This document shows positions 44,681 to 53,131 of a stretch of 64,000 nt of DNA, in pieces. The position numbers and the translations under genes were made by a program. The DNA is from CAWEQO01 sp963811225 (GTDB lineage: Bacteria > Chloroflexota > Anaerolineae > Anaerolineales > Anaerolineaceae): NCBI GenBank assembly GCA_963811225.1, contig CAWEQO010000007.1, positions 124,001-188,000 of the forward strand, read 5' to 3'. How positions within the stretch are numbered: position 1 is the first letter of the stretch; each line of letters opens with the position of its first letter. Below the pieces are notes generated by a model. It did not search any database, was not told the origin of the DNA, and saw nothing but the letters and a program-made list of their open reading frames with translations.

Positions 44681-46162
44681 GGGGTGTGGCGCAAAAGTGT
44701 CGGTGTGTTAATTGAGGGAGAGACGCGACCAGGAAATGGCGAAACGATGGCTGTGCAACTCGCTGAGGGCGGCGAACATGGCTTGGGCGTTGTCGCGTTT
44801 CCAGCCCCGGCCTTGACGTTTCATACGGTGATGAACCACGGTATTGATACCGCTTTCAACGGTGCCGCTGCCAATCGGATATCCCGCCTGGCGAAAGCGG
44901 GGATAATCCATTTTGTCTTGCCGGGCCTGGAAATAGGCAGGCGATTGGCGGATATCATCAGCACAAACGATATGGGTCCAATCCAGCGCCTGTAACGCGA
45001 CGATGACCCGCGCCACTTGCCCATGCCAGAGCCGATCGATATTGGTTTCTGCCCAATGTTTGGTGCGCGGCGTGCCTTCGCCAAAAGCGGCCTTGGCCAC
45101 TTTCCATAAGCGTTGGTCGGCATGGCTCCAGTCGAGGATCTGAATCGCTTTGGGGAAGTTGGTGGCCGTAATCCGTTCGATCCACAGCGCACCGTCGTTG
45201 GCTGAACTCAAAGGACCCTGTCCAATCCTGCGCCGCAGCCCTTCCAGAAATTGGTGCTGACCCATGGTATCGGCATCCCATAGCCCAGCCTGATAACTGT
45301 GCCGTGCTAAGACAACCTCGGGTTCCGTCGTTTCGTCCATTGGCTTGGCGCGACCAGACCGTGACGCTACCGCAGAAATCACGCTTAGTTTCACTTCTTT
45401 CCAGCCTTCCTCGCGCACCAGGATCATCCCGCCGTCCGTTGAGAGGTTGGCTGGGCCACTAATCGGATCGACCGCCGCCACCGTTTCCCGATCCGCGCGC
45501 GCCCCCTTTTGCGTTGGTGCAAACGTTGCCTGGGCTTCGACCACCCGTTGCTCCTCCACCTGCTCCCCCCAACCTTCGGTCAACCGCCGTAAGCTATCGC
45601 GTGACATGCTGCCCCCCACTGCTTCCTGATACGCCTCCGCCGCCAGTTCAAACGATTTGGCTTGTAATCCTTGGCGGGTCGCCACCCGTGCGGCCCCTGC
45701 ACTCCAATGATCCGTCCGCAGCCCTAATTTCTTATCCAGGGGGAAAAAGCGTCGCCCCTTTACATTGCGGGCAGACGTAGTAAGCGCGTTCTAGCACGCT
45801 TTCCCCTTCCAGTCCGTTAATCCCCCATTTTCGGTACCCCTCGAATTCCATCGCACTCCCACAACCTTCGCACTTAACCCCTTCCACCTGATACCCTGTA
45901 TCCCGCCCATTCACCCAGATTGTCAGGCTTTCCCCCATGAATTCCCGCCGCTGTTTTCGCGCTTCTGCTTCGATTTCCTCAAAACTCGCTTCTGGGTGGC
46001 TATCGTACCATGCTTCCATTCCCTCAAATAAGGTTTCGGCTGCCTTCATAAATGCCGCTTGCCGTTTTTCTCGTGATTGTTTTCGGGTCATCTGCTTCTC
46101 TTACTCCTTCCCCCCTCATTTTACCTGACCGCTTCTCCCCCGACACTTTTGCGCTACACCCC
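44681..46162 (-). mobile_element. ISKra4-type insertion sequence
   Basis: A 1482-bp element. 23-bp terminal inverted repeats (44681-44703 and 46140-46162) match except for one base. The flanks carry a direct duplication GCCTGAT (44674-44680 and 46163-46169). The transposase runs on the minus strand. Intact ends and an exact duplication point to a recent insertion, between the helical hypothetical gene and the rpsO promoter. Confidence 0.92.
44708..46091 (-). pseudogene. ISKra4-type transposase, split by a frameshift
   Basis: Two frames. 45732-46091 encodes 119 residues with a zinc-ribbon-like pair (CEGCG, CPQC). 44708-45685 and the open frame just upstream encode the DDE core: STDGGMILVREEGWKE, QILDWSHADQRLW, YPIGSGTVESGI. 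The first frame ends ...ATLFPPG-stop; shifting by one base at the T5C5 run gives ...P-L-D-K-K-L-G-L, the expected junction. One extra C, or a +1 recoding event, explains the break. A -1 shift does not restore the frame. Joined length would be about 460 residues, normal for the family. Confidence 0.85.
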
Positions 46163-46199
46163 GCCTGATGCGTAAAACGCCAATTTAAGTCAATCGTGG

Positions 46200-46205
46200 T
46201 ATAAT
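46200..46205 (+). promoter_or_regulatory. Putative rpsO -10 box
   Basis: TATAAT lies 38 bp from the IS edge. The -35 region is weak and falls close to the insertion point. The leader of about 80 nt contains the near-palindrome GCGGCTTAAGCTGC (46230-46245 region), a possible S15 autoregulatory structure. Confidence 0.5.
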
Positions 46206-46291
46206 TTCACTCAGTGACTGGTCCTATCCGCGGCTTAAGCTGCAGGTATGGAGACTTGCTCAAAATTATTTTATACAGGAGAAGCAGCGTC

Positions 46292-46564
46292 ATGCCTCTG
46301 AAGAAAGAAGAAAAAACCAATATTATCAACACCAACCAGATCCACGAGAGCGACACCGGCTCACCCGAGGTTCAAATCGCCATTTTGTCCCGCAGAATCA
46401 GTCAGCTTACCGATCACCTGCGCGCCAACAAGCACGATGAATCCTCCCGCCGCGGTCTGCTCAAACTGGTTGGCCAGCGCCGCCGTTTGCTGGCTTATCT
46501 GCGCAAGAAAGATATGGCCCGCTTTATGGCCATCACTGAACGACTGAGCCTACGGCGGCGATAA
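46292..46564 (+). CDS. rpsO: Ribosomal protein S15
   Basis: 90 residues with the S15 core: DTGSPEVQIAILSRRISQLTDHLRANKHD and RRGLLKLVGQRRRLLAYLRKKD. It binds the 16S rRNA central domain. The ATG at 46292 follows an AGGAGAAG ribosome site; the upstream frame extension is leader. The rpsO-pnp order is the common bacterial arrangement. Confidence 0.97.
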   Translation: MPLKKEEKTNIINTNQIHESDTGSPEVQIAILSRRISQLTDHLRANKHDESSRRGLLKLVGQRRRLLAYLRKKDMARFMAITERLSLRRR

Positions 46565-46576
46565 GTCAGACGAATG

Positions 46577-46615
46577 AACGAGTAGATGGCGAAGTGCCCA
46601 TCTACTCGTTTTTTT
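46577..46615 (+). terminator. rpsO terminator/attenuator
   Basis: A 13-bp stem (46577-46589 with 46598-46610) followed by a T-tract. It separates rpsO from pnp and would set the ratio of the two. Confidence 0.85.
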
Positions 46616-46635
46616 AGTACAATTCGAGTATCATT

Positions 46636-46724
46636 GTAACTGCCCAAGCAGTGGCGTTATCCAGAGAGAGCGCCGCTGCAGCAGCCCCGCCGCACTGGAT
46701 TGACGCTACCGTGGGGGCAGTTAC
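46636..46724. repeat. Palindromic dispersed element, copy B, in the pnp leader
   Basis: Starts GTAACTGCCCAAGCAGTGG and ends GCAGTTAC, with the same ends and almost the same length as copy A (89 against 90 nt between the motifs). The interior is diverged but still alignable on the left. It occupies the rpsO-pnp interval, 106 bp before the pnp ATG. Confidence 0.7.
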
Positions 46725-46830
46725 CAACGTTCATCCTGCCGGTCGGGAATTGAAAAGGGTTGAGGAAGGTTTTCCCCCATCGTTTTCAGTCCCTGACCAG
46801 GTGGGCATAAGAAAAGAGGGATTAGAACAA

Positions 46831-49050
46831 ATGAAACCAGAACTACATAAGTATACGGCCCAGGTAGGGGACCGCTCTATCACCTTTGAAACCGGCAAGC
46901 TGGCCGGTCAAGCAGGTGGAGCGGTTACCGTTAGCCTGGGCGAGACGCTCATCTTTACATCTGCAACGATGAGCCACCAACCGCGAGAAGGCACAGATTT
47001 CTTCCCGCTGACTGTTGATTACGAAGAGCGCATGTATGCCGGCGGTCGCATCCCCGGCTCGTTCTTCCGCCGTGAAGGCCGCCCCACCACGGACGCAATC
47101 CTGGTGGCGCGCCTCACCGACCGGTCGCTGCGACCTCTGTTCAACAAGGACATGCGCAACGACGTTCAGGTCATCATCTATTCGATTTCCGCAGACATGG
47201 AAAACCCGCTGGATGTGCTGGCACTCAACGCCGCTTCAGCTGCGATCATGATCTCCGACATTCCCTGGGATGGGCCGGTTGGCGCTGTCCGCGTCGGCCG
47301 GGTGAACGGCAGTTTTGTCGCCAACCCCACCTATGAACAACTGGAAGAGTCGGACCTCGACCTGCGCATCGCCAGCACCAAAGAAGCCATTCTCATGGTG
47401 GAATGCGGCGCCGACGAGGTCGATGAAGACAGCATGGTCAAGGCGCTGGAGTTTGGCTATGAGGCCGCTCAGCCATTGATTGAGGCCCAGCTGAAGATGG
47501 CTGCCGAGGTTGGCAAGGCGAAACGCGAAGTGCCGACCTTCTCAATCGATAAGGATCTGATCCAGAAAGTTTACGATCAAGCGGCGTCCCGCCTGCGCGA
47601 TCTGCTGGGGCAGCCGTACGAAAAATCCAACCTGTACGGTGGCATCGACGACCTGGAAGATCTTGTCGTCCACGAGATGGCCGGCGATAACGAAGAGCTG
47701 GCCTCTGAGGTCAAAGAAGCCTATCACGAAGCGGTTCGCCGGGTCATTCGCGAGCGTATCCTCAATGACGGCATTCGCCCCGACAATCGCAAACCGGACG
47801 AGGTCCGCAATATTTGGTGCGAAGTGGACATCAGCCCACGCGCGCACGGCTCGGGGTTGTTCACCCGGGGTGAAACCCAGGTGCTGACCCTGGCGACGCT
47901 TGGCACACCCAAGGAAGCTCAGGAGCTCGACAACCTGACGCCGACCGAACACAAGCGTTACCTGCACCATTACAACTTCCCACCCTTCTCAACCGGCGAG
48001 ACCAAGCCGCTGCGCGGCCAGTCTCGGCGGGAAATCGGCCACGGCATGCTAGCGGAACGCGCTTTGATGCCAGTCATCCCGGATGAAACTGAGTTTCCAT
48101 ACACCATCCGCCTGGTCTCGGAAGTGCTGGCCTCCAATGGCTCATCCTCGATGGCATCGGTTTGCGGCTCCACCCTGGCGCTGATGGACACCGGCGTGCC
48201 GATTAAGGCTCCGGTTTCCGGCGTCGCCATGGGCCTGATCAAAGGCGAGGGTAAAGAGGTCGTCCTGACCGATATTCTCGGCACGGAAGATCACCTGGGC
48301 GACATGGACTTCAAGGTCACCGGCACCGACAAGGGCATCACTGCCCTGCAGATGGATATCAAAATCAAAGGGATCACCTCTGAGCTGCTGACCAAAGCGC
48401 TCAAGCAGGCCAAAGAGGCGCGAGCCTTCATCCTGGGAAAGATGCTGGAAGTTATCCCGGCGCCGCGGCCCGAACTGAAGCCGCACGTGCCGCGCATCAC
48501 CACCGTTCAGGTACCGATCGACAAGATTGGCGCGGTGATTGGCCCAGGCGGTAAGGTTATCCGCCAGCTGCAAGAGGATACGCATACCAAGATCGACATC
48601 GATGATGACGGCACGGTTTTCATTGCCGCCACCAACGCCGAAGACGAGGCTGCGGCCCGCGAGCGAATCTCGCTGCTGACCGAGGTAGCCGAAGTCGGCC
48701 GCATCTATACCGGCCGCGTGGTTCGCACCACCGATTTCGGCGCTTTTGTCGAAATCCTGCCCAATATCGACGGCATGGTGCACATCTCGCAGCTTGATAC
48801 CGAGCGGGTCAACACGGTCGAAGACGTGGTCCGGGTTGGCGATGAGGTGACTGTGATGGTCACGGCCATCGACGAGAACGGCAAGATCCGCCTGTCTCGC
48901 CAGGCTGCCATGGAAGGCTGGACGCTGGAAGAAGCGCTGGAGCATGATCGCCCGCGCAGCAGCAGCGGCGGTCGCCCTGGTGGCGGCGGCGGCAGAGGCG
49001 GCGACCGCGGTGGTCGCTCCGGCGGTGGAGACCGAGGACGAAGACGGTAA
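46831..49050 (+). CDS. pnp: Polyribonucleotide nucleotidyltransferase
   Basis: A phosphorolytic 3'-5' exonuclease of mRNA decay. The 739-residue protein has two RNase PH domains (EERMYAGGRIPGSFFRREGRPT; TETKPLRGQSRREIGHGMLAERAL). They are followed by a KH domain (GAVIGPGGKVIRQLQ), an S1 domain (GRVVRTTDFGAFVEILPNIDGMVHISQL) and a Gly/Arg/Ser-rich RGG-like tail. The frame is open 60 codons upstream through repeat copy B, but homology begins at the ATG at 46831 with AAAGAGG upstream. Confidence 0.96.
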   Translation: MKPELHKYTAQVGDRSITFETGKLAGQAGGAVTVSLGETLIFTSATMSHQPREGTDFFPLTVDYEERMYAGGRIPGSFFRREGRPTTDAILVARLTDRSLRPLFNKDMRNDVQVIIYSISADMENPLDVLALNAASAAIMISDIPWDGPVGAVRVGRVNGSFVANPTYEQLEESDLDLRIASTKEAILMVECGADEVDEDSMVKALEFGYEAAQPLIEAQLKMAAEVGKAKREVPTFSIDKDLIQKVYDQAASRLRDLLGQPYEKSNLYGGIDDLEDLVVHEMAGDNEELASEVKEAYHEAVRRVIRERILNDGIRPDNRKPDEVRNIWCEVDISPRAHGSGLFTRGETQVLTLATLGTPKEAQELDNLTPTEHKRYLHHYNFPPFSTGETKPLRGQSRREIGHGMLAERALMPVIPDETEFPYTIRLVSEVLASNGSSSMASVCGSTLALMDTGVPIKAPVSGVAMGLIKGEGKEVVLTDILGTEDHLGDMDFKVTGTDKGITALQMDIKIKGITSELLTKALKQAKEARAFILGKMLEVIPAPRPELKPHVPRITTVQVPIDKIGAVIGPGGKVIRQLQEDTHTKIDIDDDGTVFIAATNAEDEAAARERISLLTEVAEVGRIYTGRVVRTTDFGAFVEILPNIDGMVHISQLDTERVNTVEDVVRVGDEVTVMVTAIDENGKIRLSRQAAMEGWTLEEALEHDRPRSSSGGRPGGGGGRGGDRGGRSGGGDRGRRR

Positions 49051-49117
49051 GAATAACTTGACGAATAAAAAAGGCTGCAGCGCTGCTGCAGCCTTTTTTT
49101 TATTGGTCAAGTTATTC
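49051..49117. terminator. Bidirectional terminator between pnp and murE
   Basis: Outer GAATAACTTGAC pairs with GTCAAGTTATTC, and inner AAAAAAGGCTGCAGC with GCTGCAGCCTTTTTTTT, giving U-tracts both ways. It reaches from the base after the pnp stop into the murE stop. Confidence 0.85.
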
Positions 49118-50680
49118 TTGTGTGGGCAAGTACGGCATGGGCGGGCCGGTCACGGCGATCAGGCGCGAGAGAGCCGCCCGCATGGCGATACGATCATCCC
49201 ATGGATATTCGATCTCGCCAAAGCACATCGACTGCTCGTGGCCCTTGCCGCAGGCAATCACCACATCCCCGGGCTGCGCCATTTGCAGCGCCTTGAAGAT
49301 CGCCTCACCGCGGTCGCTCACCCGGTAGAAATCCTTGCCTTCCACGGCGCCCTTGCCCTCGGCCGCCGAGGCCATCTCATCCAAAATATCCTCCAGCGCC
49401 TCGGTGCGCGGATCTTCGGCAGTCAGGATGGTCACGTCCGCCAGCTCCGCCGAGACCTCGGCCATCAGGCGGCGCTTCTCCCGATCGCGCAGCCCGGCCG
49501 AACCAAACACCGCCAGCACGCGGCCCCCGGTCATCTCGCGCACGGTTTCCAACACGCTCTTAAGGGCGTTGGGGGTATGGGCGAAATCGACAATGGCGAG
49601 GAAGTTCTGGCCCAGGTCGATGCGCTCCATGCGCCCCGGGACCGCCCGCAAATGTGCCACGCCCTGCGCAGCCACCTCAGGCTTCACTTTCAAGCCGAGG
49701 ATGGTGGAGCCCAACGCGGCCAGAATGTTCGAGACGTTGTAGGAACCCACCAGGCTGCTGTCGATGGACTGGTGGAAACCCGGGCCTACTGCGGTAAAAT
49801 GCACCCCGGCCGAATCGTAGCGCACGTCCTCGGCCCACAGATCGGCCCCAGGCGACAGGCTGTAGCTCACCTGCCGGACGCTGGTCACCTCATGCAGGTA
49901 CTGGTAAGACTGGTCGTCTTTGTTGAGCACTGCCAGGCGCGGGTTGCCGCGCGGCTTCTCGGGCGTTTCGGACAGCCCTTCGAACAGGCGCGCCTTGGCC
50001 GCCCGATAAGCTTCGTAGCTGCCGTGATAGTCGAGATGCTCGTGGGTGATATTGGTGACCACGCCGATGTCGAAGTCGCAAGCCGTGACGCGGTGCTGAG
50101 CCAGCCCGTGCGAGGTCAATTCGAGCACGGCATGCGTTAGCCCGGCTACACTCATCCGGTACAGATAGCGCTGCACATCCGGCGCTTCGGGTGTGGTGAC
50201 GTGAAAGCCGGTGTCGAGCACCTCATCCCCAATTACGGCGTTGACGGTCGAGACCATCCCCGCCCAAATCCCGGCCGACAACAAGATTTCGTAGATGAGG
50301 CTGGCGGTGGTGGTCTTCCCATCCGTGCCGGTCACGCCAATCATGGTCAGACGCCGGGCGGGAAAGTTAAAGAAAGAAGCCGCGAGGTAAGCTAAAGCCT
50401 CGCGACAATTTTCCACCTGGATGTACGGCACGGTCAAACCGGGGATGTCTTCGGCGCCTACCACGGCCGATGCGCCGCGTTCGATGGCAGCCGGGATATA
50501 GCGATGACCGTCAGTGTTACCGCCGGCCAGGGCCACAAACAGGTTGTCCTTCTGCACCTGGCGCGAATCCAGCGCGATCCCACTGACCGGCGCCGGAGGG
50601 ATTTCACCCGGCGAGATCACCTTCACGGCTGGCACATCGGCAAACAGCTCGGACAGATTTTTCGACATCCAACCAACCAT
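49112..50680 (-). CDS. murE: UDP-MurNAc-L-Ala-D-Glu ligase for the third peptide residue
   Basis: MurE adds the diamino acid to the peptidoglycan precursor. The 522-residue Mur ligase shows IGVTGTDGKTTTASL (ATP P-loop), HVTTPEAPDVQ, ELTSHGLAQHRV and NITHEHLDYHGS. The amino-acid selectivity loop reads TAEDPRTE, that is EDPR rather than the DNPR of meso-diaminopimelate enzymes. The residue added could therefore be another diamino acid such as ornithine (inference). It lies 9 bp downstream of the ATP synthase b-delta gene. Confidence 0.93.
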   Translation of the reverse strand: MVGWMSKNLSELFADVPAVKVISPGEIPPAPVSGIALDSRQVQKDNLFVALAGGNTDGHRYIPAAIERGASAVVGAEDIPGLTVPYIQVENCREALAYLAASFFNFPARRLTMIGVTGTDGKTTTASLIYEILLSAGIWAGMVSTVNAVIGDEVLDTGFHVTTPEAPDVQRYLYRMSVAGLTHAVLELTSHGLAQHRVTACDFDIGVVTNITHEHLDYHGSYEAYRAAKARLFEGLSETPEKPRGNPRLAVLNKDDQSYQYLHEVTSVRQVSYSLSPGADLWAEDVRYDSAGVHFTAVGPGFHQSIDSSLVGSYNVSNILAALGSTILGLKVKPEVAAQGVAHLRAVPGRMERIDLGQNFLAIVDFAHTPNALKSVLETVREMTGGRVLAVFGSAGLRDREKRRLMAEVSAELADVTILTAEDPRTEALEDILDEMASAAEGKGAVEGKDFYRVSDRGEAIFKALQMAQPGDVVIACGKGHEQSMCFGEIEYPWDDRIAMRAALSRLIAVTGPPMPYLPTQE

Positions 50681-50689
50681 AGAATTTCT

Positions 50690-51427
50690 TTACTGCATGG
50701 TTTGACGCAGGTCTTGCAGTTGGCCTGAGATGGAAGCGTCTACCACCCGGTCGCCTACGCGCACGATCAACCCGCCCAGAATGTTCGGGTCGACGCGGAA
50801 AGTGACCGTGGCGCCGGCGCTGGAAGATTTCAGCAGCTCGCGCTTGATCGTATCCTGCTCTTCTTTCGTCAATGGCAGAGCGCTGGTCACCTCGGCGGAT
50901 TCGCCCGCCAGTTCGGTGGTTTGCAGCAGCACGACCTGATTGTCTTTAACACCCGAGAAGAATTCTTGCAGCAGGCGGCGCTGGCGGGTCTCGTCCAACA
51001 ACTCGCCGATGATGCGCTGGGCTGCGGCAATCGCCAGGGAAACCACCTGACTGCGCAGGCCGCTGAGGATCAAGTTGCGTTCCTGCTCCAGATCGGCCAT
51101 GGCGGCTTCGCGCGATGCGGCAACTTCGGATTCCGACTGAGTGCGCAGCTCCTGCTCGACCGCCTCAGCCCGCACGGTGGCTTCACGTACGACTTCAGCC
51201 GCGCGCACCTGGGCATCGTTGATGATCTGTTCGGCTTCTTTCTCAGCGTTGGCGCGAGCGTCTGCAGCCACGCGGGCGTCTTCCAGCCCCTGGGCAACCC
51301 TCTGGCGGCGTTCCTCCAGCATATTGAGCAGCGGCTTATAAACCCAGCCATACAAGACGATGAATAGGATCCCGAAGTTAAGGATTTGTACGAGTAAATA
51401 TCCGAGATTAAGTCCTAGGGCTTCCAA
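50690..51427 (-). CDS. ATP synthase b subunit fused to a partial delta subunit
   Basis: A 245-residue protein. Residues 1-30 are the membrane helix of subunit b, and about 30-165 the Ala/Glu/Arg-rich stalk coiled coil. From about 175 comes VTSALPLTKEEQDTIKRELL...FRVDPNILGGLIVRVGDRVVDASISGQL, the C-terminal half of the delta/OSCP subunit. The N-terminal six-helix domain of delta, which caps F1 alpha, has no counterpart. It forms the peripheral stalk. It is third after atpB and atpE and is followed by murE, not by atpA. Confidence 0.88.
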   Translation of the reverse strand: MEALGLNLGYLLVQILNFGILFIVLYGWVYKPLLNMLEERRQRVAQGLEDARVAADARANAEKEAEQIINDAQVRAAEVVREATVRAEAVEQELRTQSESEVAASREAAMADLEQERNLILSGLRSQVVSLAIAAAQRIIGELLDETRQRRLLQEFFSGVKDNQVVLLQTTELAGESAEVTSALPLTKEEQDTIKRELLKSSSAGATVTFRVDPNILGGLIVRVGDRVVDASISGQLQDLRQTMQ

Positions 51428-51459
51428 AGCAGTCTCCTTTCAGATGGTTGCAGACGCTG

Positions 51460-51696
51460 CTAGAGAACGAACAGCATCAAGAACGCGATCACCAGACAGT
51501 AAATGGCAATGGCTTCGGAGAATGCAATGCCCAAAATCATATTGGTCAGCAGCGTACCGTAGGTATCAGGGTTGCGGGCCATACCCTCCAGCGCGCCCTG
51601 CACGCTCAGGCCGATGCCAACACCGCCGCCCAGGGCGCCGATCATTGCCAGCCCTGCTCCGATGAATTTCGCTGCTTCGACAATATTGCCTTCCAT
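51460..51696 (-). CDS. atpE: ATP synthase c subunit
   Basis: A 78-residue two-helix proteolipid forming the rotor ring. Helix 1 has the Gly-rich GALGGGVGIGL; the loop is ARNPD; helix 2 carries the ion-binding Glu in AFSEAIAIY. The sodium signature (Gln in helix 1 and Glu-Ser-Thr in helix 2) is absent, so proton coupling is expected. Confidence 0.95.
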   Translation of the reverse strand: MEGNIVEAAKFIGAGLAMIGALGGGVGIGLSVQGALEGMARNPDTYGTLLTNMILGIAFSEAIAIYCLVIAFLMLFVL

Positions 51697-51757
51697 TGTA
51701 TGCTCCTCCAGGATGAATCAAATGTAATAACTCGGTTCAAAAATTCCTATTGAGCAG

Positions 51758-52726
51758 CTAGTGCTCGCCTTCACCGTGGCCACGCGTGGCCTGCGCCATG
51801 AACACCAGGGTTAGCATGGCAAACACGAACGCCTGGATCGCGCCGATGAAGAATTCAAACAAAAGGACCAGCGACTGCGCAAACACCGGGATCAGCGACC
51901 CCACCACGAACAGCAGCACCGCTCCGGCGAAGATATTGCCAAACAACCGGAAAGAGAACGAGAGCAGCTTGGAAAACTCGGAGATCAACTCCAGGATGCT
52001 CACGCCCAGGTCGATGGCGCCAAAGCCGGGCTTTGAAAACAGGGTGGTGACGTTGAAATAGCGGGATAAAAAGCCGAAACCGACCGCCTGGAAGCCGATC
52101 ACCTGGGTCATCACGACCGAGATGATCGCCAAAGCCACGGTGAAGTTCAAGTCGGTGGAGAGCACGCGCACAAACGGCAGCACGATGTACTCGCCGGGCT
52201 GGGAGATGACCGTCCAGAGCGAAGGCGAAAGCTGCGAGATGGCATAGCCGCCTTCTCCTGGGGCATGCTCGATCAGGCCGATGCTGTCGACGCCGGGGAT
52301 GAGCTCCATCCAGTTCGCCAGCAGCACCACGATGAAGATGGTCGCCACCAGCGGGAAAATTTTGCGCGCCCACTTTCCGGCGGTCAATTCGGTCAGGTTG
52401 TAGAGCGCTTCAAGCAGCGCCTCAACCGCCCCGGAAATGCCAGTCGGCACAATCTGACCGCTCCGAACGGCTCGCTGGACCAGGAAGGCCAGCAGCAGCA
52501 CGATCACATCCACGATCAGCATGGAAATGAGCGTGTTCGTCATATAAAAATCGCCGATCCCTGGCAAAGTAAACAACGGATCGTGCGATAAGCGTTCTGG
52601 TGCGACCGCGATCGACGGCCGAACGGGGGGATAAAATTGGGCGGCGACGATGTTCAAAGCAATAAACAGGAATACAATCCAGCGCTTGAAGCCGTATCGC
52701 CACCGCGGTTTGTCAGTCTCTGCCAA
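51758..52726 (-). CDS. atpB: ATP synthase a subunit
   Basis: A 322-residue membrane protein forming the proton half-channels. The essential Arg is in SFSFRLFGNIFAG, with SKLLSFSF before it and FEFFIGAIQAFVFAML in the last helix. The TTG at 52726 is the best start: AGGAGG lies 6 nt upstream and the longer frame runs through atpI. It overlaps atpI by 14 bp. Confidence 0.93.
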   Translation of the reverse strand: MAETDKPRWRYGFKRWIVFLFIALNIVAAQFYPPVRPSIAVAPERLSHDPLFTLPGIGDFYMTNTLISMLIVDVIVLLLAFLVQRAVRSGQIVPTGISGAVEALLEALYNLTELTAGKWARKIFPLVATIFIVVLLANWMELIPGVDSIGLIEHAPGEGGYAISQLSPSLWTVISQPGEYIVLPFVRVLSTDLNFTVALAIISVVMTQVIGFQAVGFGFLSRYFNVTTLFSKPGFGAIDLGVSILELISEFSKLLSFSFRLFGNIFAGAVLLFVVGSLIPVFAQSLVLLFEFFIGAIQAFVFAMLTLVFMAQATRGHGEGEH

Positions 52727-53021
52727 CGTGGTCCTCCTCTTTCGTTTTTTGGCCGGGCTCGACCAATCTCCCTTGGATGCGGTCGACGCCTTTGCGGACG
52801 AGGAAAAGCATAGTAAATATGGTGACAGGGATGCTGCTAAATACAAGGATCAGCGTAAACACCGGACGGGTGCCCAACTGCCGATCCAACCACAACCCTA
52901 ATAAGATGACGAAAAGAACAATAACAAATGTTACGCAACCTACCTGACCAATAACCCCAATCAGCGCCAGCGTGAAGACGCTCTGTCTCCCATCCCGTTT
53001 TTGGTCGCGAGGTGAACTCAT
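52713..53021 (-). CDS. AtpI/AtpZ-like small membrane protein
   Basis: A 102-residue protein with two membrane helices (VTFVIVLFVILLGLWLD and VFTLILVFSSIPVTIFTML) and charged ends, placed before atpB as AtpI/AtpZ proteins are. They assist c-ring assembly. Its promoter places the transcription start at the ATG, so the operon mRNA is probably leaderless. Confidence 0.75.
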   Translation of the reverse strand: MSSPRDQKRDGRQSVFTLALIGVIGQVGCVTFVIVLFVILLGLWLDRQLGTRPVFTLILVFSSIPVTIFTMLFLVRKGVDRIQGRLVEPGQKTKEEDHVGRD

Positions 53022-53028
53022 TTGCGGT

Positions 53029-53057
53029 ATTATAACAAATCAGCCTATTACAGTCAA
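53029..53057 (-). promoter_or_regulatory. Strong promoter of the atp F0 operon
   Basis: On the minus strand TTGACT (53052-53057), 17 nt, then TATAAT (53029-53034), and only 7 nt to the atpI ATG. This uncouples the F0 genes from the upstream nuo operon. Confidence 0.8.
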
Positions 53058-53131
53058 ATTTAAAGGGTGTCCAGATTATATGTTTGCTGACTTCTGGTGG
53101 AACGCACTTCGGAAGCGGTTTCCACCTGCCG

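Noticed and set aside
45720..45765. Programmed -1 frameshift in the transposase
   Set aside because: A -1 shift at the run does not enter the downstream frame; only removal of one base (+1) does.
46651..46830. 60-codon N-terminal extension of pnp
   Set aside because: It translates the palindromic element; PNPase homology starts at the ATG at 46831, which has its own ribosome site.
51460..51696. Sodium-coupled ATP synthase
   Set aside because: Subunit c lacks the Gln and Glu-Ser-Thr sodium ligands.
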